64,000 bases of DNA from JAGVSR01 sp963742405 (GTDB taxonomy: Bacteria; Pseudomonadota; Alphaproteobacteria; Rhizobiales; Hyphomicrobiaceae): the NCBI GenBank assembly GCA_963742405.1, contig CAVUMB010000006.1:124001-188000 (forward strand), written 5' to 3'. The notes below the pieces were generated by a model. That model saw nothing but the letters and a program-made list of their open reading frames with translations. It was not told the origin of the DNA and did not search any database. The stretch's first letter is position 1; every line of letters starts with the position of its first letter. A program made the translations under genes and the position numbers. Below, in pieces: positions 18,187 to 26,050 of this stretch.

Positions 18187-18651
18187 GTGACCCGGATCGA
18201 AATGCGCCCCGATAGCCGCCCGTCCCGCCCTGACCGCCTGCCCATCGCCTGTCTGGCCGCCGCCGGCTTCTTGCTGGCGACGCCGGCCGCCGCCGATCTC
18301 AAGCTGTGCAACGCAACCGCCAGCCGCGTCGGCGTCGCCATCGGCTACCAGGACAAGGAAGGCTGGGCCACCGAAGGCTGGTGGAACATCGCTTCGCAAA
18401 CCTGCGAAACTCTGCTGAAAGGGGCGGTGCCGAGCCGGTTCATTTACATCAACGCCGTCGACTACGACCGCGGCGGCGAATGGGCCGGCAAGAACGACAT
18501 GTGCACGGGCGAGAAGTCGTTCACGATCCGGGGCGTTCAGGATTGCGTCTCCCGCGGCTACAAGGCCACGGGCTTCTTTGAAGTCGATACAGGCGACGCC
18601 AAGGAATGGACCGTGCGCCTGACCGACCCCGAGCCCGCCACTAAGAAATGA
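18187..18651 (+). CDS. DUF1036 domain secreted protein
   Basis: 154 residues from a GTG. A signal peptide (CLAAAGFLLATPAAADL) is followed by the DUF1036 domain: KLCNATASRVGVAIGYQD, EGWWNIASQTCETLL, and four further conserved features ending in WTVRLTD. Cysteines in CNA, TCE, MCTG and DCV probably form disulfides in the periplasm. The biochemical role of the family is unknown. It lies 43 bp before pyk on the same strand, a pairing I recall as conserved in Rhizobiales. Confidence 0.85.
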   Translation: MTRIEMRPDSRPSRPDRLPIACLAAAGFLLATPAAADLKLCNATASRVGVAIGYQDKEGWATEGWWNIASQTCETLLKGAVPSRFIYINAVDYDRGGEWAGKNDMCTGEKSFTIRGVQDCVSRGYKATGFFEVDTGDAKEWTVRLTDPEPATKK

Positions 18652-18694
18652 CCCGTCGCATCCGCGGCGCGCGTCGATCCGAGATAAAAAGACC

Positions 18695-20197
18695 ATGAGA
18701 CGCAATCGCCGCGTGAAGATTGTTGCCACCCTGGGCCCGGCCTCTTCCTCGCCCGAAATGGTGGAAAAACTCGTCCACGCCGGCGTCGATGTGTTTCGCG
18801 TCAACATGAGCCACACCTCGCACGATGCGGCCAAGAGTTACGTGGACATCATCCGCACCGTCGCTGAACGCTGTCGCCATTCGGTCGGCGTGCTGTGCGA
18901 CCTGCAGGGGCCGAAATTTCGACTTGGCGAATTCAACGGCGGCCGCGTGTTCGTCAACGACCGCGCCGAATTCGTTCTTGATTGCGACAAAACTCCAGGC
19001 TCCGCCGAGCGGGTTTTTCTGCCCCATCCGCAGATCTTCGAAGCGGTCAAACCTGGCCACCGGCTGCTCATCGACGACGGCAAGATCCGCATGTCCGTCA
19101 GCCGCGTCGAGAAGAACCGCATCATTGCCAAGGTCATCACCGGCGGCGCATTGGCCTCGCGCAAGGGCATCAGCCTTCCCGATACGCTCCTCCCCGTCAG
19201 CGCCTTGACGGAGAAGGACCACGCCGACCTCGACTGCTCGCTCGCCATCGGCGCCGACTGGATCGCGCTGTCATTCGTGCAGCGCCACGAAGACGTGCTC
19301 GAAGCGCGCCGCATCATCGGCGACCGCGCGGCCATCATCGTCAAGATCGAAAAGCCGTCCGCCATCGACGACCTCGACGCGATCATCGCCGCCGGCGACG
19401 GCTTCATGGTGGCCCGCGGCGATCTTGGTGTGGAAATGCCCGTCGAGCGCGTGCCCGGCCTGCAAAAGCAGATCACACGCAAAGCCCGCGAGGCCGGCAA
19501 ACCCGTCGTTGTGGCAACGCAGATGCTCGAAAGCATGATCTCGTCGCCGATGCCAACGCGCGCCGAAGTCTCCGACGTCGCCGCCGCCGTATTCGACGGC
19601 GCAGATGCGGTGATGCTGTCGGCCGAATCCGCTGTCGGCCAATACCCGATCGAAGCCATTCAAATGATGGATCGCGTCGCCTATGAAGTCGAAAGCGATC
19701 CGAGCTACGACGCCTACGTCCACGCCACCGAATTTTCCAAACGCCCGACCGGCGCCGATGCCATTGCCGCCGCCGCGTATGCCATCGCCAATACCGTCAA
19801 GGTCTCAGCGATCCTCTGCTACACCGCCACGGGTTCGACCGCGCTGCGCGTCGCGCGTGAACGGCCGGGCCTGCCGGTCATCGGCCTGACCCCGATCGAG
19901 AGTACCGCGCGGCGTCTATCGCTCGTGTGGGGTGTCCAGACCGTGCTGACCGCCGACCCGGAAGACCTCGCTCACATGGTCCGCAAGGCATCGCAAATCG
20001 CGTTCGAGGAAGGCTTCGTCAAAGCCGGCGAGGGTCTCGTGATTACCGCGGGCGTTCCGCTCGGCTCGCCGGGAGCCACCAACATGATCCGGCTCGCCTT
20101 CATCGACGAGCACGGTCTGCCCGACGGCCACACGCCAGATGAATTCCCCACCGGCGGCAAGCGGCGCACGCCCGCCGTCACCAAAATTCCGACGTAA
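18695..20197 (+). CDS. pyk: Pyruvate kinase
   Basis: Converts phosphoenolpyruvate and ADP to pyruvate and ATP. The 500-residue protein contains KIVATLGPASSS, VDVFRVNMSHTSH, the active-site IVKIEKPSAIDDL and the following GDLGVEMPVERVPGLQK, then QMLESMISSPMPTRAEVSDVA. The C-terminal regulatory domain is present (CYTATGSTALRVARERP). The frame is intact. Three REP-like elements fill the space after the stop. Confidence 0.97.
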   Translation: MRRNRRVKIVATLGPASSSPEMVEKLVHAGVDVFRVNMSHTSHDAAKSYVDIIRTVAERCRHSVGVLCDLQGPKFRLGEFNGGRVFVNDRAEFVLDCDKTPGSAERVFLPHPQIFEAVKPGHRLLIDDGKIRMSVSRVEKNRIIAKVITGGALASRKGISLPDTLLPVSALTEKDHADLDCSLAIGADWIALSFVQRHEDVLEARRIIGDRAAIIVKIEKPSAIDDLDAIIAAGDGFMVARGDLGVEMPVERVPGLQKQITRKAREAGKPVVVATQMLESMISSPMPTRAEVSDVAAAVFDGADAVMLSAESAVGQYPIEAIQMMDRVAYEVESDPSYDAYVHATEFSKRPTGADAIAAAAYAIANTVKVSAILCYTATGSTALRVARERPGLPVIGLTPIESTARRLSLVWGVQTVLTADPEDLAHMVRKASQIAFEEGFVKAGEGLVITAGVPLGSPGATNMIRLAFIDEHGLPDGHTPDEFPTGGKRRTPAVTKIPT

Positions 20198-20200
20198 CCC

Positions 20201-20340
20201 GCGCCATCCGGCCGGCTCCGCGCAAGCGGAGTCGGATGGCGCAATTAAAAAACCCGCGCCAACCGGCCGGCGCGCCGGAGGCGTGTCGGATGGCGCCATT
20301 AAAAAACACCGGCTCCGCGTTAGCGGAGTCGGATGGCGCC
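20201..20340 (+). repeat. REP-like cluster 3: two full and one left-truncated element
   Basis: Elements 20201-20242 (outer arms GCGCCATCC / GGATGGCGC, inner CTCCGC-GCAA-GCGGAG), 20256-20297 (arms GCGCCAACC / GGATGGCGC with one mismatch, inner hairpin CGCGCC-GGA-GGCGTG) and 20307-20340 (left arm missing). Linkers are AATTAAAAAA. Compared with clusters 1 and 2, both sides of the outer stem changed together (TTCC/GGAA to ATCC/GGAT). The cluster lies between the convergent pyk and TPR genes. Confidence 0.9.
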
Positions 20341-20351
20341 AACGAAAAACT

Positions 20352-20987
20352 TTAAATTCCCCGGCCGTCGACGGCGTCCTGTAGTTCTTTCATCATTTCC
20401 TGCGCACCCGGCGAATGCGGGTGTGCCTTGACGAGCGTCCGCACGACATCGAGGGCGGCCTTGTCCTGGCCAAGCGTGCGCAAAACCTGCGCCAGCCCTT
20501 CAAGTGCGCGGAAGTTTCCAGGATCGAGCGCCAATACGCGCCTCAGATCGCCGAGCGCCCGGTTGTAGTCGAGCTTGACCACATACAAATAAGCGCGCCG
20601 ATTGAAGCCCTCCGGCCATTCCGGATAGAGGTCAGTCACCGCGTCGAGGAATTGCAGGGACAGATCGTAATTCTTTTCCGATGCCGCAAGCAGCGCACGA
20701 TTGAGTAGCAGCGTCGCGGTCGGGCTGTCGGCCTGCGACCAGATCTGCTCGATCGTGTGCACGATCGGATCGGCCGTGGCCACGTCGGGCGCCTTGGCAA
20801 GTTCGCTGTAAAGCCGCGCCAGAACCTCGGCCCGCGTCTCAGGCTTGGGAATGTTCCGTTCCGGGGGCTTGGCCGACGGGTCGGTTCTGGGCACCGGTGT
20901 CGGTGGCGCTTGTGTCTGGGCGTCGGCCGATATGGCAAACACGGGGACGGCAAGGGCGGCCAGAATGGCGAGCAAGGATGTACGCAT
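20352..20987 (-). CDS. Secreted tetratricopeptide-repeat protein
   Basis: 211 residues with a signal peptide (SLLAILAALAVPVFAISADA), a Pro-rich linker, and at least three TPR-like helical pairs between residues about 85 and 205 (LLNRALLAASEKNYDLSLQF, FNRRAYLYVVKLDYNRAL, LEGLAQVLRTLGQDKAALDV). It probably acts as a periplasmic protein-interaction platform; no enzymatic motif is visible. Its neighbours (pyk and rpmJ) do not indicate a partner. Confidence 0.8.
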   Translation of the reverse strand: MRTSLLAILAALAVPVFAISADAQTQAPPTPVPRTDPSAKPPERNIPKPETRAEVLARLYSELAKAPDVATADPIVHTIEQIWSQADSPTATLLLNRALLAASEKNYDLSLQFLDAVTDLYPEWPEGFNRRAYLYVVKLDYNRALGDLRRVLALDPGNFRALEGLAQVLRTLGQDKAALDVVRTLVKAHPHSPGAQEMMKELQDAVDGRGI

Positions 20988-21094
20988 CGGATGATACTAG
21001 CCTGCCCGAGCCGCCGGATAAAGCCGACATCAACGAGCAACGGCCCCCGAGGCGGATGCTCCGGAGGCCGCGGACAGGTGTCAGATCCGATGAC

Positions 21095-21220
21095 TTAACC
21101 CTGGCGGGCCTTGAAGCGGCGCTGGGTCTTGTTGATCACGTAAACGCGGCCCTTGCGACGCACGATGCGGTTGTCGCGATGGCGCGCACGAAGGGACTTC
21201 AGGGAGTTGCGAACTTTCAT
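21095..21220 (-). CDS. rpmJ: 50S ribosomal protein L36 (bL36), zinc-free type
   Basis: 41 residues starting MKVRNSLKSLRARHRDNRIV and ending RRFKARQG, the classic alphaproteobacterial L36. The Cys residues of zinc-binding L36 are absent (Arg/Ser/Asn occupy those places), so this is the C-minus form that works without zinc. The start is the ATG at 21220. Confidence 0.95.
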   Translation of the reverse strand: MKVRNSLKSLRARHRDNRIVRRKGRVYVINKTQRRFKARQG

Positions 21221-21452
21221 GGCGTAACACTCGATTTGAACGGCCCGGATGAAACGTGCGGGATGCCGAACCGGAGGCCGGTTCGGATCGCCCAAGTCAT
21301 CGAGCGCGGGAAAAGTCGAGCGGAACCTAGTCGGCGCCGCAAGCCGTGTCAACAAACAGGGGGAAACCCACGACAGAAAAGTACGAGGTGGCCGAATTAT
21401 GCCAGGGACACGAGTAAAAAGTGCAGGGCTAAGGCGTTCTGTTCGCTGGAAA

Positions 21453-21527
21453 TGGTGGGCGCTAGAGGGATCGAACCTCTGACCCCTTCCATGTCAAGGA
21501 AGTGCTCTACCGCTGAGCTAAGCGCCC
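21453..21527 (-). tRNA. tRNA-Val (anticodon GAC)
   Basis: Read on the minus strand: acceptor GGGCGCT / AGCGCCC, D-arm GCTC-AGCGGTA-GAGC, anticodon stem CTTCC / GGAAG with loop TTGACAT (anticodon GAC), T-arm AGAGG-TTCGATC-CCTCT, and an encoded 3' ACCA. All four stems pair perfectly over 75 bases. Confidence 0.96.
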
Positions 21528-21644
21528 TGTCTTGGCCGCGCCGGGCCGGACGCGGAGGCCCCGTATATCGACAATGGGGATTTGAGGCAAGCGGCCTTGA
21601 AAGCCGGCGGTGGCGCCGTTCTGACGCGCGCCGATGAGCGGTCT

Positions 21645-22031
21645 CTAGTCCTCGAGCAGCCGTTCGACTTCCCGCACCAGATCTTTGAGGTGGAAGGGTT
21701 TCGAGAGCACGCGCGCGTCCTTGGGACCCTGGTTCTCGCTGTTGAGGACCACAGCGGCAAAGCCGGTGATAAACATGATCTTGAGGTCGGGATCGATCTC
21801 GCTAGCCCGCCGTGCGAGTTCAATGCCATCCATCCGGGGCATCACGATGTCGGTCAAAAGCAGGGTGAACGGTTCCCGCTCAAGCCGCTCCAGTGCCTCG
21901 ACGCCGTTGGCGAATCCGATGACGTCATATCCGGCGCGCGCAAGCGCACGCTCCAGAAAAGCCCGCATACTGTCGTCGTCCTCAGCGAGGAGGATACGGT
22001 GAACGGGAACGCGAGATGGACTAATCGACAT
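21645..22031 (-). CDS. cpdR: CpdR-like single-domain response regulator
   Basis: 128 residues, a receiver domain only. Acidic pocket AEDDDS (residues 16-21), phospho-acceptor Asp61 in LLLTDIVMPRMDG, Thr in FITGFA, and Lys in VLSKPFHL. In Caulobacter CpdR receives phosphate through CckA-ChpT and, when unphosphorylated, delivers substrates to ClpXP for cell-cycle proteolysis; the same role is inferred here from sequence and from its Rhizobiales neighbourhood (N-formylglutamate amidohydrolase, hisN). It has a slightly long N-terminus. Confidence 0.88.
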   Translation of the reverse strand: MSISPSRVPVHRILLAEDDDSMRAFLERALARAGYDVIGFANGVEALERLEREPFTLLLTDIVMPRMDGIELARRASEIDPDLKIMFITGFAAVVLNSENQGPKDARVLSKPFHLKDLVREVERLLED

Positions 22032-22396
22032 GGATGACTTTGCAACCGGCGGCTGAGAGGGGCCAATTTAGCGCAGGCGAGAGGTGATGCCAGTCGAATC
22101 TGACTCTACTTTGGTAAATCTACAATGAAGGTGTAGAAGAGCCTCATGCACGTTCCGCAAGTCAATGCCACGGTCGCGGCGGCTGTTTGACCGATGATGA
22201 AGTGTTGACCGCCGGCAAACGAGCGTGGACATCGCGCCGCCGGATTGGCAGAGTGACACTGGAAGCAGCGCAGCAATTTCCATGTCGCCTGCAACTGTTT
22301 TGCGAGCCGGTGGGTTTTGGCTGAACCGCTCGAAGGACGCGGCGCTGCAAAGCATTCGCTCCGGCAAGTTACACGCAGGGAAGGATCGACACGGCG
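22032..22396. other. 365-bp divergent intergenic region between cpdR and the amidohydrolase
   Basis: Must hold the promoters of both genes. I found no full CtrA box (TTAA-N7-TTAA) and no family repeat. Short open frames on the minus strand lack start signals. AAGGA at 22382-22386 is the likely ribosome-binding site of the amidohydrolase. Confidence 0.5.
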
Positions 22397-23296
22397 ATGG
22401 CTTCGGCCGAGGAGCTTTCAATCCGCGAAGAGCTGACGCCGCCTTTCGAAGTGCGCGAACCGCTCGGCGACCTAACGCCGTTTGTCTTCTGCTCTCCCCA
22501 TTCCGGACGTATCTATCCGCGCCATTTCTTGTCACTGTCGCGGCTTGATGCAATGGCATTACGCCGTTCGGAAGACTGCTACGTCGATGAATTGTTCATC
22601 CGCGGCGCGTCGCGCGGTGCCACGCTGCTGTCAGCGCGTTTCCCAAGGGCCTACCTCGACGTCAACCGCGAGCCCTTTGAACTTGATCCGGAATTGTTTG
22701 CCGAACCGTTGCCGGATTGGGCCAATGCACGCTCCGTGCGCGTCGCTGGCGGCTTGGGCACGATCGCGCGCATCGTCTCCGATGGCGAAGAAATCTACGA
22801 TGTCCCGCTGCCGCTCGCCGATGCCCTGCTGCGCATCGAGTTCCTGCACAAGCCGTTTCACGCCGTCCTGCGTGGCCTGATCGATCGGGCGCAGCGCAAT
22901 TTTGGCTTCGCGGTACTCATCGATTGCCACTCGATGCCGTCCGCCCACATGGCCCATGCCGGCGTGCAGCGGCCCGACTTTGTGATTGGCGATCGCTTTG
23001 GAACGTCATGCGATGTGCGTCTGACGAAGCTGATCCGCTCCAGTCTCACCGAACTGGGTTATGAAGCGCAGCTCAACCGGCCCTATGCCGGCGGCTACAT
23101 CACAGAACATTATGGGCGGCCGCACCGAGGTGTGCACGCGGTGCAATTGGAGATCAACCGCGGGCTCTATATGAACGAGCGGACGCTGGAGAAACTCCCG
23201 CGCTTTCTGTCGCTTGAACGCGATTTGTTGCGGTTCGCACGCCAACTGTTCGCCGATGTGCCGGTCGCCCTCGAACGCCGCAGCGCCGCAGAATAA
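22397..23296 (+). CDS. N-formylglutamate amidohydrolase family protein (copy 2)
   Basis: 299 residues. Motifs: VFCSPHSGRIYP near residue 30, EDCYVDELF near 58, ATLLSARFPRAYLDVNREPFE, VLIDCHSMPS near 172 and late RGVHAVQLEINRGLYM. These match the HutG-type N-formylglutamate amidohydrolase group better than copy 1 at 15837-16622 does. No other hut gene is visible. This gene, the sRNA pair and hisN are neighbours in other Rhizobiales as I recall, so the placement is probably ancestral. Confidence 0.88.
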   Translation: MASAEELSIREELTPPFEVREPLGDLTPFVFCSPHSGRIYPRHFLSLSRLDAMALRRSEDCYVDELFIRGASRGATLLSARFPRAYLDVNREPFELDPELFAEPLPDWANARSVRVAGGLGTIARIVSDGEEIYDVPLPLADALLRIEFLHKPFHAVLRGLIDRAQRNFGFAVLIDCHSMPSAHMAHAGVQRPDFVIGDRFGTSCDVRLTKLIRSSLTELGYEAQLNRPYAGGYITEHYGRPHRGVHAVQLEINRGLYMNERTLEKLPRFLSLERDLLRFARQLFADVPVALERRSAAE

Positions 23297-23331
23297 CGTG
23301 CGGTCGGCTCGGCTCTCTTACCTCCGATAAG

Positions 23332-23420
23332 AAAAAAGGGCCATCCGCGAGGGATGGCCCAAGTCTAGGGAGGAAACGCCCGAGAGGGCTGCAAGAGGAC
23401 GAGCAAGCTCGCCGTTGCAT
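23332..23420 (-). ncRNA. suhB-type small RNA, copy 1
   Basis: Read on the minus strand: a short hairpin GCCC-TCTC-GGGC, a single-stranded TTTCCTCCCTAGACTT segment, then the terminator GGGCCATCC-CTCGC-GGATGGCCC followed by TTTTTT (23338-23332). The CCTCCC stretch is complementary to a Shine-Dalgarno sequence. A candidate promoter lies at 23427-23455. The location beside an inositol-monophosphatase-family gene and the core sequence match what I remember of the suhB RNA motif of Rhizobiales. The 5' end at about 23420 is inferred from the promoter. Confidence 0.78.
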
Positions 23421-23426
23421 GAGAGG

Positions 23427-23455
23427 AAACTAATGGTGCGCCGCAAAAAACTCAA
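23427..23455 (-). promoter_or_regulatory. Candidate promoter of suhB-type sRNA copy 1
   Basis: On the minus strand TTGAGT (23455-23450) is followed after 17 bases by TAGTTT (23432-23427), placing the transcription start near 23420 and giving an RNA of about 90 nt ending at the T-run. Confidence 0.5.
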
Positions 23456-23640
23456 CTGCGAAAAACGCAGAGCTGGTCTTCAGCGCAGGATTAACGCGGG
23501 AAGTGTGTTGAACTTGCTTGTCAATTAGAAGGGTCGGAGTCCAGGCAGCGCAGAATTGTCGTGCTGCGCCGCGACATGCCGCCGCAAATCCCTTGCTGGC
23601 TGAGGCCATCCACCCCGCGATTTGCGATCCCGCCGCTCAT

Positions 23641-23715
23641 AAAAAGAGGCCGTTCGTGCATTACGAACGGCCCAAGTCTAGGGAGGAAACGCCCAGAGTG
23701 GGCTTGTGAGAGGCC
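23641..23715 (-). ncRNA. suhB-type small RNA, copy 2
   Basis: Same layout as copy 1 on the minus strand: hairpin GCCC-ACTCT-GGGC, the identical TTTCCTCCCTAGACTT core, then terminator GGCCGTTCGT-AATGC-ACGAACGGCC and TCTTTTT. Only the core is conserved; both hairpins changed sequence but kept pairing. The 5' end is uncertain; TTGACG at 23742-23737 may be a -35 element, without a good -10. Confidence 0.75.
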
Positions 23716-23815
23716 GGAAGTGCAGCCGACCTGCCACGTCAATAACGATGCCCTTGTTCGCCGGGAGCAGCAACACGGCACAGTGACGGTGCCTAATATT
23801 CCATCCACAAGCGGC

Positions 23816-23884
23816 CTATGAACCACAGTCAACAAAAAACCCCATCAAGATGAGGGGGTTGTCAATGTCGGTGGTGTTGCTCAT
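23816..23884 (-). other. Minus-strand intrinsic terminator overlapping a 22-codon open frame
   Basis: On the minus strand CCCC-T-CATC / GATG-GGG followed by TTTTTT (about 23857-23832) has the form of a terminator. The same stretch is the middle of a small frame starting at ATG 23884 (MSNTTDIDNPLILMGFFVDC..), ending TAG at 23816, with AGG five bases before the start. Either the terminator ends an RNA antisense to the hisN leader, or a tiny peptide is encoded. I cannot decide. Confidence 0.4.
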
Positions 23885-23934
23885 GGTGCCTGTCGTCGGT
23901 CGTTCATACATCACGATTTCTTGAGGCCTCGTCC

Positions 23935-24747
23935 GTGCCGTCCAATACCGAACCTTTCAATGCAAAATTCGTTGCCTGCGCGCATGCCCTCGCGGACCGG
24001 GCGGCGGCGGCGACGCTGCCCCATTTTCGAGTGCCGATCGTGGTCGACAATAAGGACGGGGACGGTGGCTTTGACCCGGTCACCATCGCCGATCGAGCCG
24101 CCGAAGAAGCCATCGCCGCGCATTTGTCATTCCAGTTTCCCGAGCACGGCCTTGAGGGCGAGGAGTTCGGTACGACCCGCCCCGACGCCCGCTACCGCTG
24201 GGTCGTGGACCCGATAGACGGCACCCGGGCTTTTATCACCGGCTCCCCGATGTGGGGGACGTTGATCGGCCTTTTGGACGGGGCCGATCCGATCGTCGGG
24301 CTCATGGACCAGCCTTATACCGGCGAACGGTTCTGGTCCGACGGCGAGCATAGTTTCGCAAGTCGGAACGGCAGCGCCGCGCAGCCAATCCGCACCCGCG
24401 CCTGTCCGGACGTGGCCTCCGCTGTTCTGATGACCACCGATCCTCTGTTGTTCAAGCCCGGCAACGAACGAATGGCTTTTGAGAGCCTGCGCAGTAAGGT
24501 GCGGCTGACCCGCTACGGCGGCGATTGCTATGCCTATGCGCTGCTGGCATCCGGGTTTGTCGACGTGATCGTCGAAAGCGGCTTGAAGCCCTATGACATT
24601 GTCGCATTGATCCCGATCGTGGAGGCGGCGGGCGGTCGCCTGACCGAATGGACCGGCGGTTCGGCCGCAAAGGGTGGCCGCATCGTTGCCACCGGCGACC
24701 CCCGTCTGCACGATCAGATCCTGACCGAACTCAACCGCACAATCTAA
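23935..24747 (+). CDS. hisN: Histidinol-phosphatase, inositol-monophosphatase family (HisN type)
   Basis: 270 residues from a GTG at 23935 with GAGG eight bases upstream. Metal-binding residues of the family: Glu76 in GLEGEEFG, Asp92 and Asp95 in WVVDPIDGTRAFITG, and a late Asp in KPYDIVALIPIVEAAGG. In actinobacteria and alphaproteobacteria this subfamily supplies the histidinol-phosphate phosphatase step of histidine synthesis; a general inositol-phosphatase (SuhB-like) role cannot be excluded. The sRNA pair upstream is encoded on the opposite strand. Confidence 0.85.
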   Translation: MPSNTEPFNAKFVACAHALADRAAAATLPHFRVPIVVDNKDGDGGFDPVTIADRAAEEAIAAHLSFQFPEHGLEGEEFGTTRPDARYRWVVDPIDGTRAFITGSPMWGTLIGLLDGADPIVGLMDQPYTGERFWSDGEHSFASRNGSAAQPIRTRACPDVASAVLMTTDPLLFKPGNERMAFESLRSKVRLTRYGGDCYAYALLASGFVDVIVESGLKPYDIVALIPIVEAAGGRLTEWTGGSAAKGGRIVATGDPRLHDQILTELNRTI

Positions 24748-24754
24748 ACGCCGC

Positions 24755-24878
24755 GTGGCCGCGTCCGACGATTCCATTAGTGGCCGCGTCCGACTCCCTT
24801 CCAGGGAGCCGGCCGGACGCGGCAACTCAAAAACCCGCCGCGTCCGGCCGGCTCCCGGCACGGGAGTCGGACGCGGCC
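24755..24878. repeat. REP-like cluster 4: one fragment and two full elements in opposite orientations
   Basis: Fragment 24755-24775; full element 24782-24823 in minus orientation (outer GCCGCGTCC / GGACGCGGC, inner CTCCC-TGGAA-GGGAG when read in minus sense); full element 24838-24878 in plus orientation (outer CCGCGTCC / GGACGCGG, inner CTCCCG-GCA-CGGGAG). The head-to-head arrangement lies exactly between the convergent hisN and hydrolase genes. Confidence 0.9.
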
Positions 24879-24880
24879 AA

Positions 24881-25840
24881 CTAAGAAACAGCCTTCTGCT
24901 CGACGCCCATATAGGCGTCGAAAGCGGCCCAGAATCGCATGCGCACCGGATCGTTTTCCTGCAGGATCTCATGTTTTGATCCCGGCAATCGCACGAGCCC
25001 GCCAACTTTCAATTGCACCGCGAAATCTTCCGCCGCCCGGCTATCAACAATGCGATCGGCGCCCGCCGCAAAGATAAGCAGCGGGACTTGCACCCGTTTC
25101 GGACACCCAGGCTCCTGTAGTTCAGCCATCGCTCGCAGCGCCGCCCGCACCCAGCCAACGGTCGGCGAGCCGATCGCCAGCCCCGGCGCAACTTCCAGCA
25201 CGCCCGCCATCCGTTGCCAGCGCTCACGATCCGACGTCAAGTCGTTGCCGTCGAAGATAGTCTGATCCGGCATGATCTCATGGCCGCCGGGAATGAACGA
25301 ACGCGAAAAGCCCAACGCCGCCAATTCTGCATACGCCCGCACGAGCGCTGCCGGATAGCCCAGTTTCTCGGCCGAAAAAGCGATCATTGGGGCCGTCACG
25401 ACGATGCGATCGAACCATGAGCCGGGCTTGATCGCGTTGCGCATGACAATCGCGCCACCCATGGAATGCCCGAGCGCGGTGTACGGCGGCGGACAGTCGG
25501 GCAGCACGATGTCCTTCATGAACCGCCGCAAATCATGATCGTATTCGGCAAAATCGTTGATATGCCCTTTGCGCGGATCATCGAGCATCCGCTCCGATCC
25601 GCCCTGGCCGCGCCAGTCGAGGATCGCGACGGCAAAGCCGCGGCGGCGCAACTCGGCCACCACCTCGAAATACTTTTCGATGAACTCGCCGCGTCCGGGG
25701 CTGATGAACACGGTCCCCCGCCGCGGGCCGCGGGTCGCAGACCAGCGGGCAAAGCGCAGGCGCGCACCGTCATCCGCCGTGAGAAGACCGGTCACGGCCC
25801 CCGTCGGAACCGGATTGCGCGCGATTGTCACGAGCTGCAT
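24881..25840 (-). CDS. Alpha/beta hydrolase, lysophospholipase-like (serine aminopeptidase S33 family)
   Basis: 319 residues. Nucleophile Ser126 in the elbow GHSMGG, oxyanion/cap-strand motif LDWRGQGGSERM, catalytic Asp probably in AAGADRIVDS and His in PGSKHEIL near the C-terminus. This is the monoacylglycerol lipase/lysophospholipase L2 group (PldB-like), probably acting on lysolipids or monoglycerides. No signal peptide. It runs convergently toward hisN and divergently from hsp20. Confidence 0.85.
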   Translation of the reverse strand: MQLVTIARNPVPTGAVTGLLTADDGARLRFARWSATRGPRRGTVFISPGRGEFIEKYFEVVAELRRRGFAVAILDWRGQGGSERMLDDPRKGHINDFAEYDHDLRRFMKDIVLPDCPPPYTALGHSMGGAIVMRNAIKPGSWFDRIVVTAPMIAFSAEKLGYPAALVRAYAELAALGFSRSFIPGGHEIMPDQTIFDGNDLTSDRERWQRMAGVLEVAPGLAIGSPTVGWVRAALRAMAELQEPGCPKRVQVPLLIFAAGADRIVDSRAAEDFAVQLKVGGLVRLPGSKHEILQENDPVRMRFWAAFDAYMGVEQKAVS

Positions 25841-26016
25841 GCGTCAGCAGGTCCTTGTCTGGTCGAATGCGCCGTCTTGTCGAAAGCCTGTCGCCGACTG
25901 CGACCGGCGGGCCAATGAGTGTGGGCGATCACCGCCATGAACTCAAATCGGCGGATTAAAATAACATTCTCCGCGCTGGCAATAAATCGCTCCGTCACAT
26001 GGCGCGTGCGAACCCC

Positions 26017-26044
26017 CTTGAAAGGCACCGACGGCCACCTAGAT
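26017..26044 (+). promoter_or_regulatory. Candidate heat-shock (RpoH) promoter of hsp20
   Basis: CTTG (26017-26020), 17 bases, then CCTAGAT (26038-26044). This closely matches the alphaproteobacterial RpoH consensus as I know it, CTTG-N17-CYTATNT. Transcription would start near 26051, about 90 bases before the hsp20 ATG. Confidence 0.7.
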
Positions 26045-26050
26045 CTTGAG

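Larger units (their letters stand above)
23297..23934. other. 638-bp intergenic region holding two sRNAs and a minus-strand terminator
   Basis: Between the amidohydrolase and hisN, both on the plus strand, the only recognisable content lies on the minus strand: the two suhB-type sRNAs and the terminator/small frame at 23816-23884. Nothing recognisable lies in 23456-23640. GAGG at 23923-23926 is the hisN ribosome-binding site. Confidence 0.7.
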
